This document shows, piece after piece, positions 1 through 11,031 of a DNA stretch of 64,000 bases. The notes below the pieces were generated by a model. That model did not search any database and was not told the origin of the DNA. It worked only from the letters and a program-made list of their open reading frames with translations. Each line of letters begins with the position of its first letter. The first letter of the stretch is position 1. A program made the translations under genes and the position numbers. The stretch covers positions 620,001-684,000 of the forward strand of contig MU404062.1 of assembly GCA_022695795.1 (NCBI GenBank). Reading direction: 5' to 3'. The DNA comes from Biscogniauxia marginata (taxonomy: Eukaryota > Ascomycota > Sordariomycetes > Xylariales > Xylariaceae).

Positions 1-125
1 TTTTGGACAGCCGGTGCAGGGCTTCTTCCATGGAGTCGGTGTTGACGGAATTCTGTACAACATCAGCACCGCATAGACAAAAAAAGATTCAGAACAAATA
101 GTCCTACCAGTGTCTTGTCTGCCAT
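1..125 (-). CDS. 5' end of an unidentified gene running off the left edge
   Basis: This is a partial minus-strand gene. A short first exon at 125-108 reads MADKTL and ends at a GTAGGA donor. A 55-bp intron (107-53) carries a CTGAT-like branch site and a TACAG acceptor. Exon 2 starts at 52 in the same phase and reads NSVNTDSMEEALHRLSK up to the window edge. The splice sites and open phase support a real gene, but too little is visible to name a family. It is divergent from ipi1, with 352 bp between the two start codons, so they probably share a promoter region. The alternative is a chance reading, since only about 70 coding bases are visible. Confidence 0.45.
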
Positions 126-477
126 TTTCGTATTCCCACAATCGAGGAGGTACTTGGATTATGCGCACTCTTCCAAACAACTTGGATGCTGTTGAAGTCA
201 AGCTTTCGGACAAACAACAGCGTCGCGGGGCCTGGTTGCGGTGGTGCAGAGCTTAAGCCACTGAAGAACCGCCACAGAGATACGAAGTCAGGGGGCGTTA
301 CGCCACATGAATGGAGTGGACCTCGGGGTAGTCTCCACTGTATTTCTGCCTTGAGATACCGCCAAAAAGTTAGGGCAGGTGCTACGACATCGCTCAACTA
401 CTGAAGTGAAGTCGCATCATCTCGAGGTGTCGTGTATTATTCACTTTGCAGAGGTCTGCCCCAATGACCGGGTCAAG

Positions 478-1589
478 ATGGGTTCTAGCGCCAAGAAGAA
501 AAAGGAAAAGAAGAAGGACTTCCAGAAGCCCAAGCTGAAGGTAGGCAAGACTAAGCCGAAAGGCGCCAACTTTACAGACACAAGCTTTAAATCTAAAGGT
601 ACCGAGCGTCCATCAGTCCAACTCGGCTTGGTCGTAGACTGACTCTTCTCTTCGTAGCAATTGTCTTGCAACAGCAACTCTCTGAATATGCGCCGGACGT
701 GACGGAAAGATTCAAGCATAACCTCTCACTCACGGGCTCCCGGACGGATGCCCAACGCCGAGATGCGCTGTCGTACCTGGCAGGGCAGTTATCGACTATG
801 CCCCCGACAAATCCAGTCGGAACGTCAATGCTGCTCCAGAAACTCCTCCCAATGATGTCAGATTCGTATGGGCCTGCTCGTGGCCAATTGCTGAAGCTAC
901 TACGAAGTATTCCAGCGCCTGAGGTCCGGCCCCACGCCGAGAAGATTATGCTGTACATCCGAGGCACCATGACCCATATATCACAAGATATCAAAGATGA
1001 CGGGATGAACTATATGGAGTGGCTGCTCGATGTTGCCGGAGATGATGTCGTCGCGAGTGCTGGATGCTGGGTCAAGCCCCTGAAAGACTTCATGTCGGTG
1101 CTGGGCTGGACCGTCAAGTCCGCACCCCCTACGATGGCGTCAAAAGGGGGGTGGACCTCCGCCCCCAGGACCACCTTCGGAGCCAAGAAATATGGTCAGT
1201 CATTCCCGAGACAGATGCTTATCCTGTCGAAATTCCTGGAGATTGGCTTCAAGCCAGAGACGCCAACTCCCTGGAAACCTGGAGATTGGTTCAGCAACGT
1301 AAACTCGGTGCCGCGAACGCCCGATCCATATGGGTACCTAGGACTCTTCAAGCCGCCTAGGGATGAGGATGGCGAGATATACCGCAACAGGCAAGACAGG
1401 CTAGATATCTTCCAGAAGCGGTTTACGGAGGCTGTCGAGATAGGGGTTGACATGGCGAAGAAGGAAGGAGGCGCCGCCGGAAGGGCGGCAGCAGTGCTAG
1501 ATCACACTCTGAGAGTGGGCATGGGTGGCTATGAACGAAGCTCACGACTAGATGATGATGAGGACATCTGGGCTGGCTATATAATGTAG
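478..1589 (+). CDS. ipi1: Pre-rRNA-processing protein Ipi1 (Rix1 complex subunit)
   Basis: Exons are 478-598 and 658-1589, with a 59-bp intron that has an ACTGAC branch region and a CGTAG acceptor. The product is 350 aa. The N-terminus is lysine-rich (MGSSAKKKKEKKKDF, then KPKGANFTDTSFKSK) and leads into the conserved segment AIVLQQQLSEYAPDVTERF, as in Ipi1/TEX10 proteins. In yeast, Ipi1 joins Rix1/Ipi2 and Ipi3 in a nucleoplasmic complex needed for ITS2 processing and maturation of pre-60S ribosomes; that role is inferred here from family. The length matches fungal Ipi1. The start codon is the first ATG before the basic N-terminus. The intron splits a Gly/Ala codon exactly where the family motif continues, which supports the model. 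Confidence 0.88.
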
Positions 1590-2319
1590 ATATACTTATA
1601 ATTACGTCTAAGAATCAGGTTCCCACCAAGTCGTTGATACCTTGCTGGGTGTATATGAGCCTGAAGTATGTTGATGTGGTGGAGACAGCCTACCCTCCCA
1701 GATAAATAAAAGAAAGCAAAATATAATCAACCAGTCTGGATATCTCTGGCCTGCCCCTGAATACTTCTATACCCCATATATCTAATCCTTTGCCATTAAG
1801 GATGATAAAACACAGTCCATTCTGCTTGGCCCTCTGGTTACCTCGAGCAAAAGGATAATTATAAAATAAGATCAGTAGGTATGATGCTGTGATGGCTGAT
1901 CCTCCAAAAACTGATAATACCTGGCTCAAGTACCTTGTGTAGAATGTACCAGGTATTTACCTTAAAAGGTGCATCCTCGGCACTTGAGCTGTTGTAGTTC
2001 CATGTAGCTCGGCTAGTCAATACAGGTAAAGTTAGCAGGAGACGTACATGGTGGTACAAGGTAGGGAACTAACTCCCCCGTGGGGAACCCTAACTCCCCC
2101 GTGCACCCGCGTAAGTCACAACCAGCATCAACCGTAAGTCACGATCAGCATCAACCCATCTCGGCATCTACGTGCCAGACAATAAGCAACCACCACCCCG
2201 TGATAACCTTTACGTTTTCCATTGTTCCCTGGTATTTTTTATTGTTCTCCCGCCGAGAAACCATTGTGATGCTGTTTTGGGGTAACTGATTAGAATATCA
2301 CGTCCCATCTACCATTTTC
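1590..2319. other. Intergenic: ipi1 3' flank and upstream region of the helicase
   Basis: The first part is AT-rich ipi1 3' flank. The second part is the upstream region of the helicase gene. Near 2065-2105 a short stretch (aactcccccgtg) is repeated. I see no coding signal. Confidence 0.5.
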
Positions 2320-2326
2320 TATAAAA
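2320..2326 (+). promoter_or_regulatory. Probable TATA box of the Ded1-like helicase gene
   Basis: TATAAAA lies at 2320-2326, followed within about 30 bp by a strongly CT-rich stretch (2337-2410) typical of fungal transcription starts. The coding start is more than 1 kb downstream, across a leader with plausible introns. Confidence 0.5.
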
Positions 2327-2349
2327 CCCTAGGGTCCTCCCCTCAACTT

Positions 2350-3412
2350 CTCAACTCCCCCCCTCTTACTCACATCACTCACATCCACTCACAACCCCCT
2401 CGCACCTTCTCTTTTGGCCAACACCTCTTGAGATACCAAGCCTTCGACTACATCAAGAGGTAAGTCCTATCTTCACTAGACATTTGATGCCCTAACCTTG
2501 TTATGATTTTCTCCATTCCCTAGTGCTACTTCCACCCACCATCCCCAAGCAAGACACCTTGTCTAGAGGCCCTCCCTTTTTTCTTCGCATCACATCTTCG
2601 CATCACCACTGCATGCTTGACACTACACACCACTACCACAAGAAGATACATACATACATACCTACCTAGGTACTATTATTTCCTTCCACGCACTGGGCCA
2701 CAAGCTTCCCCGTCCTCCTTCACTACATCCCTTGCAGGGAACATTACAAAACCACATCTGGACCTGCCTTCCTAGCACCACCCACTACCTTGAACACTAC
2801 CCCTAACACCACCCCAGACATCACCTCAGACATCACCTCAGACACTGCCTACCTGGTACACCACCTACATTGAACACAGGTACCTACCCTCCACACAGTC
2901 CTACCTTTTACCTGGATGCCTACCTTTGTTGACACCTTTGAAATCCTTGCACAGCTTCTAACCCTTCCACCCAGTGTGTTTCCTTGCCTCGAGGCATCTT
3001 TATTCCCTGCGCATTTCAACCCCAGGTTGACAGCTTTCAGGTAAGCACCGGTATCTCATATTGTGACAACAACACAACAGCATACCTAAGTACCTTTGTG
3101 TTTTTGTTTCTCTCAGGCACTTCCTACATCTACCTTGACTTGCACTCCTACCCAGTTCCCCCAAGTCCTTTTCCATCTATTCCACATCCTCTCTCTTCTC
3201 TCCTCCTTCTCCCACTTCCTTCCTCACCCTTCTCATTTTCTGTAGTCACTCTTGTCTGACCCTTGACCTAGCATACCAGTATGTACCATCTACCGCTTTC
3301 CTCCCCCTCACCCATCTCTTCCGACTTCATCACGCTTGTCTCTTGCTTTTGTCTAACCACTAACCCGACTCATTTAGTCATCAGGAAACCCTACGTCGGA
3401 ACCAAGGTTAAG
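2350..3412 (+). promoter_or_regulatory. Long pyrimidine-rich 5' leader with three probable introns
   Basis: No long ORF is present, but three good introns can be read. The first is 2460-2523 (GTAAGT, branch CCTAAC, TAG). The second is 3041-3116 (GTAAGC, pyrimidine tract, CTCAG). The third is 3279-3377 (GTATGT, CTAAC, TTTAG). The rest is CT-rich. I infer a spliced 5' UTR of the helicase gene that starts at 3413. Intron boundaries are read by eye. Confidence 0.5.
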
Positions 3413-5350
3413 ATGACTGCCTACGAGACTTCGGACCTGAAGGAGGCACTCCCCAAGGAGCCTTGGGGGGAGCCAACCCAACGTGTCGCCTACAACTATG
3501 AGGAGACGGACGAGGGCCGTAACTGGGAGGGCAACGCCAGAGTCTACGAATGGGACGGCGACGAGGGAGAAGTCGGTCCCGAGTACCCCGAATTGGAGAA
3601 TATCCTTTTCGGTGCCCCGGAGGACCGAGATCCCCAAGGCATCGACTTCTCCAAGTAAGATCTCTTCACTCGATACCAATTGGTAATTTGCTCATTCGTG
3701 TAGGATTGCCTTGATCAAGGTCACCCAGGAAGGACTGCAGCGTATTGAGCCGATCAGGTCTTTCGCAGATGCAGGCCTGCATCCTGTCATGCTCAAGAAT
3801 GTCGAGATGTCGGGCTTCCGTTCACCGACTCCAATTCAACAGTACTGTATTCCCGCGATCAAGATGGGATACGACCTTATTGCAATCGCCCAGACAGGTC
3901 AGTCTATCCATATCCACGTTTCAAAATGATATGCTGAATGCTGACGCCCTTTAAATTAGGATCGGGCAAAACCGCCGCTTATCTAATTCCTATCCTGAAC
4001 CACCTCATGGGTAAGGCAAAGAAGCTAATGGCTCCTCGTCCATCTGTCAAGGAGTTTCAGGACGGCACAGCGAGACATGCTCGAGCAGAGCCTCTAGTGG
4101 TCATTGTCTGCCCATCCCGAGAATTGGCCATTCAGATATTTAACGAGGCGCGTAAGTTTTGCTATCGCACCATGCTTCGACCCTGCGTGGTTTATGGAGG
4201 TGCTCCGATGAGAGACCAGTTGGACCAACTACAGCGGGGCTGTGATGTTCTCGTCGCGACACCTGGTCGTTTAATCCATTTCATGGACAAGCCTGAGGTT
4301 TTGACTTTCAGGCGAGTCAAATTCATAGTTGTCGACGAAGCAGATGAAATGTTGGACGAGGATTGGTCCAGAGAATTCCAGACGATCCTCTCTGGTGGAG
4401 GTAAGACCGAAAATCCCTGGCTTTCGGGATTCATCTAACTTTTATGATAGAACAGGACGAAGGCAACGTCAAGTATATGCTTTTCTCTGCTACTTTCCCT
4501 ACCGCTGTGCGAAAACTAGCCAAATCGCACCTAGCAGAGACGCATATTCGTATTCGCGTTGGACGGGTCGGAAGCACTACCTCAAACATCAAACAGGATG
4601 TCATTTTCGTCGAGCCGTCGATGAAGCGCCAAGCGCTGCTTGACTTACTTCTCGCGACCAAGCCAACCCGGATCATCATCTTCGTGAACGGAAAGCGTAT
4701 GGTTGATGAACTGGATGACTTTCTGTGGCACAAGGGTCTCCCTTGTACGTCTATGCATTCCGACCGCACTCAACGCGAGCGCGAAGATTCGATGCGAGCA
4801 TTCCGCGCTGGCGCAGCACCGCTTCTCATCACCACGGGTGTCACAGCTCGTGGCATTGACGTTCGAAATGTCATGCATGTGATCAATTTCGACTTGCCCA
4901 GTATGGACCATGGCGGGATTAACGAGTACATTCATCGTATTGGTAAGTCTGTCCCTGATGCCCAGTCGCCATTCAATTAATTGACTCCTCTTAGGGCGCA
5001 CTGGCCGAATCGGTCATCACGGGGTCGCGACCTCGTTTTACACGGAGAGAAATGAGGACATGGCCAAGCTATTGGCCATGACTCTCATGGAGACTGGTCA
5101 GGAGGTTCCCGATTTCCTGGAACCATTCAAGCCTGGGGATGATGATCCTACCAAGCTCAAGTTTGAATACGACACAGATGAGGAGGATGAGTTTGGGGGT
5201 GATGATGGCACTGGTGGTGACGGTGCTGAAGGGTGGGGGGAAGAAGTCGCCCAATGGGGGCGCGCTGGTGAGGGGGTCGCAGGTGCGGTCCAGCCCACAC
5301 CAGCTGCTGGTGAGGACAACGCCTCTTGGGAGGGTCAACAAGCATGGTAA
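3413..5350 (+). CDS. DEAD-box RNA helicase, Ded1/DDX3-Vasa-like
   Basis: Five exons (3413-3654, 3704-3897, 3960-4400, 4451-4942, 4995-5350) encode 574 aa. All helicase motifs are present: Q motif region (FADAGLHP... PTPIQQY), motif I AQTGSGKT (about 142-149), Ia PSRELAIQ, Ib TPGRL, II DEAD (271-274), III SAT (305-307), V ARGIDV and VI HRIGRTGR (454-461). Introns split codons inside motif I and just before RTGR, and the frame is restored each time. The sequence before motif VI reads FDLPSMDHGGINEYIHRIG, slightly longer than in canonical Ded1. The N-terminus lacks the Gly/Arg-rich extension of Ded1. The C-terminus is acidic and Gly-rich and ends in Trp, as in Vasa/DDX3 relatives. I infer ATP-dependent RNA remodelling in mRNA translation or storage. 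It is probably a filamentous-fungal paralogue rather than Ded1 itself. Confidence 0.88.
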
Positions 5351-7820
5351 ACAGTGATTTCCACTTTTTATCATCGATTCCCTAGGCGAGGTGTGCGTAC
5401 GACTTTCTTCACGAAATCGGTCGTTCGGACATCTAATCGTTGATCTTGCTCTCGTGTCGTTGCTGGCTAGTCGATGACGACGGAATGCGTGTTGTTTTAG
5501 GTCTATCCATCAGGGCATCTCTCGCTAGCACGATCTGGCGAGAACACATGTTTCTAGATAGCTTTTCATGAGCTAGACTTTTCGTAGCTTCGGAAAACAA
5601 AAACAATGGTCACTCTACGGATTTTGATTTGTCTCTTGCTGGTGAAAAGCGACCTCGGATTCTCGTTTATGTGCCTGACAATGCGTTTCGAATCCTTCGT
5701 TTTTGCTTTGTCCCACTGCGGTCTACGATTATTAGTATTAGTTTCAACTGCTATCAAGCTAATATAAAAACTCAAGAAAATAATCTTGTAGTTGATGATG
5801 CTTAGGAGGCTTACCTCGCAGGTACCTGGCCGGTGGTCGGTAGCTGGAGATAGTAAACCTTCTAGATACAGGGGTAGAAAATAGCCTGCTTTTCTTAGAA
5901 GACGCATGGGCTTGATTTTCTCTTTATGTGTAGGATATCAATAGTTTATAGATATCTAATGGCGTAGCCGCGTATGTGGATTAAAGACGGAATAAAGGAC
6001 TTCTGGGGAGGTATCTGACTGGCATTTTCACATACCCTCTTCGCGCAGCTGAGCCTTCCCTGGTGGGAGATGATTATGAACGGAAGAGGGGAATTTTAAT
6101 ATAAATAGATGAGAGTTGTTGTATATGGGGTTCCCTTTCTAAGTATTAGATCTTATCTTGTGTTGACTTTAGACAACATGACGACGGGCGAGAACGAGAA
6201 ATTTGGGGGGGGGTTTGATGGGAGGGGAAGAACTTGACAGGGGACAGGGGAAAGGGGAAAGAGAAGATAGGGGAGAAAGGGGAGAAAGGAGAGATGTTTA
6301 GGTTTAGCTATATAGACTTGGTGCTGAGGAGGAGGTAGGAGGGTAGGGCTGGTTAGGTGAGGAATGGACAAAGAGAAATAGAGAGAGAGAGGTACAAAGA
6401 GGGTCTAGGAAATGTAGCACAAAGAGAAGCAGGCATAGGGACGATGATGGATAAACGGAAATTTTGATTTTTTTTTTTTTTTTCTCGACGGCGCGAGGAT
6501 AGGTGTGGTCCTGGGTTTTTTTATCTATCTGAGTTTCTCATTTCAAGGAGGGGAAATTGACGATATGAGGCTGCTAGTTATTATCTACGTATCTATATAG
6601 CTTATATAGCTTATAATCCAGATCCCACGATACCTTGTCAAAGGGGCAAGAAAGATGCCTCACTCCTTTTCTTTTTTTTTCTTTTTTCTTTTTTCTTTTT
6701 TCTTCAAAAATCTGTGTTCTCCGGGGTTGCAACCCCTCTTGAGTTTTCCCAGTTTCCCAGGCGGGCTGTAAAGAGTAAACATAACATGGGCGGGCCTACG
6801 CGTTGTTTTCTGGGTAGATAGAGATGTTTGAGATGAGGAAACACGATGTGATATAAATAATAATATACCGGGAAGTGCCCCCCCCAGAAGTTTGGGGGAG
6901 TCGGGGACGGGGTCTTGGAGGAGAGATATATATACTATTTTACGCATGAGATACGTATCACGAGACCTTCGAGATTATAGTATTTGCAGATTCAGCTCTT
7001 GTGATATGATAAATGTATGAATTTGATTTGGGTAAGCCTATGACTTACCTGTGGAGGGTATTGTTGTTGTTGCTGTTGCTGGGTAAATGTGTGTGAAAGG
7101 GAGGGAAAGGGGGGAGGACAGCCTGATTACTGTTTCACTTGCTTGCTTATTCCCAGGGCCAAGAGGACTGATCTGACTCTCCTCTTTGCTCTCTCGGCGA
7201 GGTAAGAGCAGCGTGCCGTGTTTGGTAGTTGACGGCTGCTTCTGAATGTCACTTTTCATGTTTGTTTCTTTGCGCGTCGAGAGAGGAAAGTTGCTTGGGG
7301 ATCGGGATCGGGATAGATGTGGATATGGGTTGATGGGGTGGATAAGAGGTGTGCCCAGGAAATTAAAAGTTGCCTTCGTGACTTCCTGGATGTTATGAAC
7401 ACAGGTAGCTTGAGCTAGTGAAAAAAAGTAGGTAAGTGTCTGGTTGATTTCTTTGCCGAAGGGAGAGAGTGTGTCTGGATGGGATAGTAACGTCTGGGGA
7501 GACGGAGGGGAAGGAGAAGACTTCGGGGCAAGATGTAATGGGTTTAGATTACTGTTTTCATCCCCCCTCTGCTTTTCTTTTTCTTTTCGTTTTCCCCTTT
7601 TAATCCCACGGGAATCCGGAATAACTCCAATCACCCACTCCCCCCTTCCTCTTCACGTAAGTAATACGAAATAATGCAAACACTAATCGTCCCGAGCGTG
7701 AACGAACTACCATCTCCCTCTCTCCCGCCCTCCTGAGACGAAGCTACCTGCCTACATGCATGCATTGACATGCACGATACCGCGGCGTGAGAGACGGGAG
7801 AGACACAGCACAGTCCAGCC

Positions 7821-7985
7821 TCACCACCACCACCACCATCACCCCGCTATTAGGAAGAGCCTCTTCCCCCTTTTTACCGTAAACGCGAATACGTCAACCA
7901 AACCCAAAGCCCAGAATCATCCATAACCCCCCACCGTACTAGATACGGGGTAACGGCGTTGGTGGTGGTGGTGGTGGTGGTGGTG
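7821..7985. repeat. Inverted CAC/GTG triplet-repeat arms
   Basis: A CAC-rich arm at about 7821-7842 faces a longer GTG-rich arm at about 7959-7985, separated by roughly 115 bp. Because the arms are complementary they could form a hairpin in DNA or RNA. No gene is visible here. Confidence 0.6.
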
Positions 7986-10162
7986 TGGGATCGCGTCTAG
8001 GCACACCACCCCGGTATCTCTCTATTTTCGTCCGTCGCCGTCTTACTCATACCGACCCCGACCGGGTCAGGTAGGCTGCCGTTTCCAATACGAGGAGGGG
8101 GGAGGGGGGAGGTGGAGGGGGGAAATGAGTAATCCGGCGCTGACAGATGAAAGTATAAGTGAGCAAGGATGGGTGGGCATAGATGTAGTATGTAGATGTA
8201 GACGGTATTAGGTATTCGTCGGAGTGAGCGGGATAGGTACATAGGTAAATAGGTTTAGGTTTGTGGGTGTGTGATGTGTGATGTGTATCTGGGGATATAC
8301 CCTTCGGCTGTCACGGAGGAGTTTATCTTAGACCATTCAATTCTTTTTTTTCCTTTTCCTTGTTGAGTGGTTGAACGTATCTAGTTCTACCCTACCTTCT
8401 ATGTACCTATGTGGTCAGTTCTCGTATACGTCCTATTCACGTAGTAGCGCAGGGGGGAGGAGACGGAATGACATAATGTTTTTCGAATCTTTCTTATTAA
8501 GCAGTTAGTTGTGGGATGATGATTATCCCTCCTCCTCTACATGAATCATGGATTAGACCCCCTTATCCCGGTCCTCGGTATATGGATATAGATAGGTAGG
8601 TATACAGTCTTTCCTACGGCAGGAAAAGGCGAAGAGCGCGTGGTAGAAACGCTCGAGATCGAGATCGGCCAGGCTAATCAGATCACGCGTGTGTATAGAG
8701 AAGCCTCGACTGGTATCGTGGACCCATGCTGTTGGTACCAGCAGTAGAAGTATGTACAGCTGCTGCCGCGCTGGAATACACATGGAGGAGAGGGCCACCC
8801 TGGATGTGTCAAGATCGGCCGGGGGTATCATGTACTATGTAGGTACTAGCTACCCAAGTAGGTCTCTAGTCCCGGCCTTGGCCATTTAAAACGATACACA
8901 CGGGTAAACGACCCGATTACCTACTTACCTTACCCTACCTAGATCAAGTGATCGTCGGTGTTTCGGGCCCCGTCTACCTACCGTCACTACGAAATCATCC
9001 ATGCATGTATGTAATTCCTCGACGTATCATCTGCCGGAGCCCGCGCTTGGTGTTACCAGTGCCTACTCCCGAGCTGGGGGGTGTAGGCCCGATGATAACG
9101 CATCTTGCCCCGCGGCATAGCAGGCAGCGAAGTGAGTACCTACCTAACCTACCTAATAGAAGAGGCCGAGCAAAAAGTTGTTGCCCTCCCGGATATATTG
9201 TTCCCAAGTTGGGCGAAATCTTCTCTATTTGACGCACCCGTCCGGATCCGTTTATGACGGTCACATCTCGCTGTCTCTGGCTCAAGCTAGGGTCGGGTAG
9301 ACCTGCACGTAACAGATATTGTTACTGCTGTACGGCTTCCCTGCCCGCTGGGCGCAGGACGGCCGGGTGATTGACCCCGGATCCTATTTTCAGTAAGCGT
9401 GAATAAGAGAAGATTCATGTTAGTGGGCCCACTATGACCAAGTATCACGATATGAACATGCCACCGTGCCTGCTCGTTAGTTATTCAGTCGTGGCACGCA
9501 AGGCCCATCCATTCACTACTCGAGGATGTCATCAGAGGGGAAGAAAAAGAAAGTGTCGCTTCCCGTGACACCGACTAATAGGTACCAGCGGGCGTTGTTC
9601 ATTCCCACAGGAGCCGTGTTCTGACAGTACCTGTGTAAGCTCGCAGGGTCGGTCGGTCACCATGTGAGCGCGTATTCTGCCATGTGTTCGTCGTATGGGG
9701 CCGCCCAAGCCATAGCGAGTAGAATAGAATCATTAGTGATACAATAGTGAGGTTGGGTACTCACGAGAGCAAGGTAGCCATCGTGAAGAATTCCCAGCAA
9801 CGCCAGCGCATTTCAGTTGGAGCTATTCACGCGGTGGACTAACCAACAGCCGGTTCAACTTAGCCTTACCTAAACAGGACATGGGCGTCTTGGCGCTCGA
9901 CTGTGAGTGGCTGCCATTGCCCAAAGGAGCAACCAGCTGTATCTGGACGGGGCTGCGATTCGCTGGCAGCCATTTTTATTCCAGGGTTGCATTATTGGCA
10001 GCTGGACAGCTCAGAAAGACGAAACCTTCACGATGACTCACCCGGTCGATCTGCGGTGAACCTGGCAACGAGCATGGTTCCCTCGCGCTATCCTTCCAGG
10101 GGCAGGCTAATAGCCAACTGCATTATGTCAGCAACTAGAGATCCAGCCATGAACAAGAACGT

Positions 10163-10183
10163 ACGTTCGTTCGTTCGTTCGTT
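10163..10183. repeat. GTTC tetranucleotide microsatellite
   Basis: About five tandem GTTC units sit in otherwise non-coding sequence. Confidence 0.6.
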
Positions 10184-11031
10184 CATCGGTCAACGGCGGC
10201 CGTCTCGATTTTGCGAGATCCACTCGGCGTTTATTGTCATCGAGTAGGTAGTACTGGGAAACGCAGAGGCACACGTAAGAAGACCCGTCTGAGGCATGAG
10301 ACAATCAATGATATAGTTCTAGTTGATAACAACGGAGCCACGGTGTCCCACCTCAAAAAAGTGATTATCACATTTCGATTTCGATGCTACCTGCGAGGTT
10401 GTGTTCTTGCTTTCCAATTGCGCAACACCTTTTCAGGCCAGATAGTGATACCAGAAGTCGTTTTTGGAGTGCCTTATTTTGTAGCTACCGAAGGTCAAGT
10501 AGACCGGCGTCCGCATTTCGACGGTGCCAAGTTATCGTTCGGTCGGTAGGATTGCCGCTGGTCAGGATAACCAAGTTAAAGACAAAACTCCGAGTTAATG
10601 CAGTTGATCTGAGCCAAAACAGACGTAGCCGGCTTGCCTCATTTGTCGAGCGTCAAGCCGTCTTCGTTGTTGCTGCCGTCTCCCCTAAATTACTCCATCC
10701 CTTCCCACGAACTATGATTATCCCGGAACTCCATGTAGAAATAAACTAACCTTCCTTGTTCATCGTACACGAGCACCAGCTTGCCTCCCCATCAACCTTT
10801 GAAATACCGTGATCCTGGAAATGCATACATGCAAGCAAGACAACACGCTTTTCGAACCTACCTTAGCACCTTCAAAGGTTGTCTATAAACTAGATATCTT
10901 CCGTGCGTGGTATCAAGAGTCCCCTATCGATCCCCGCCTCCGCGCGACAAAGGAAATGGTTGGATATTGTCACAATGAAGAGTGTTTTATGATATTTGTG
11001 CGAATACGAAACGAGGTAGGGATCTGCTTCC

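Larger units (their letters stand above)
5351..11031. other. 5.7-kb stretch without a supported gene
   Basis: This holds the 3' flank of the helicase, purine- and pyrimidine-rich stretches (6180-6430, 6660-6710), T-runs near 6470, CAC/GTG triplet arms (7821-7842, 7959-7985), many TACCTA/TAGGTA motifs (8830-9160) and a GTTC tetramer run (10163-10183). The open frames on both strands look random: no conserved motif, no coherent splice pattern. The last kilobase lies beyond the stop codon of the minus-strand cyclin gene. Confidence 0.5.

Noticed and set aside
7038..7634. 198-codon minus-strand frame
   Set aside because: Low-complexity Pro/Ser/Lys content from purine/pyrimidine-rich DNA; no splice partners or motif.
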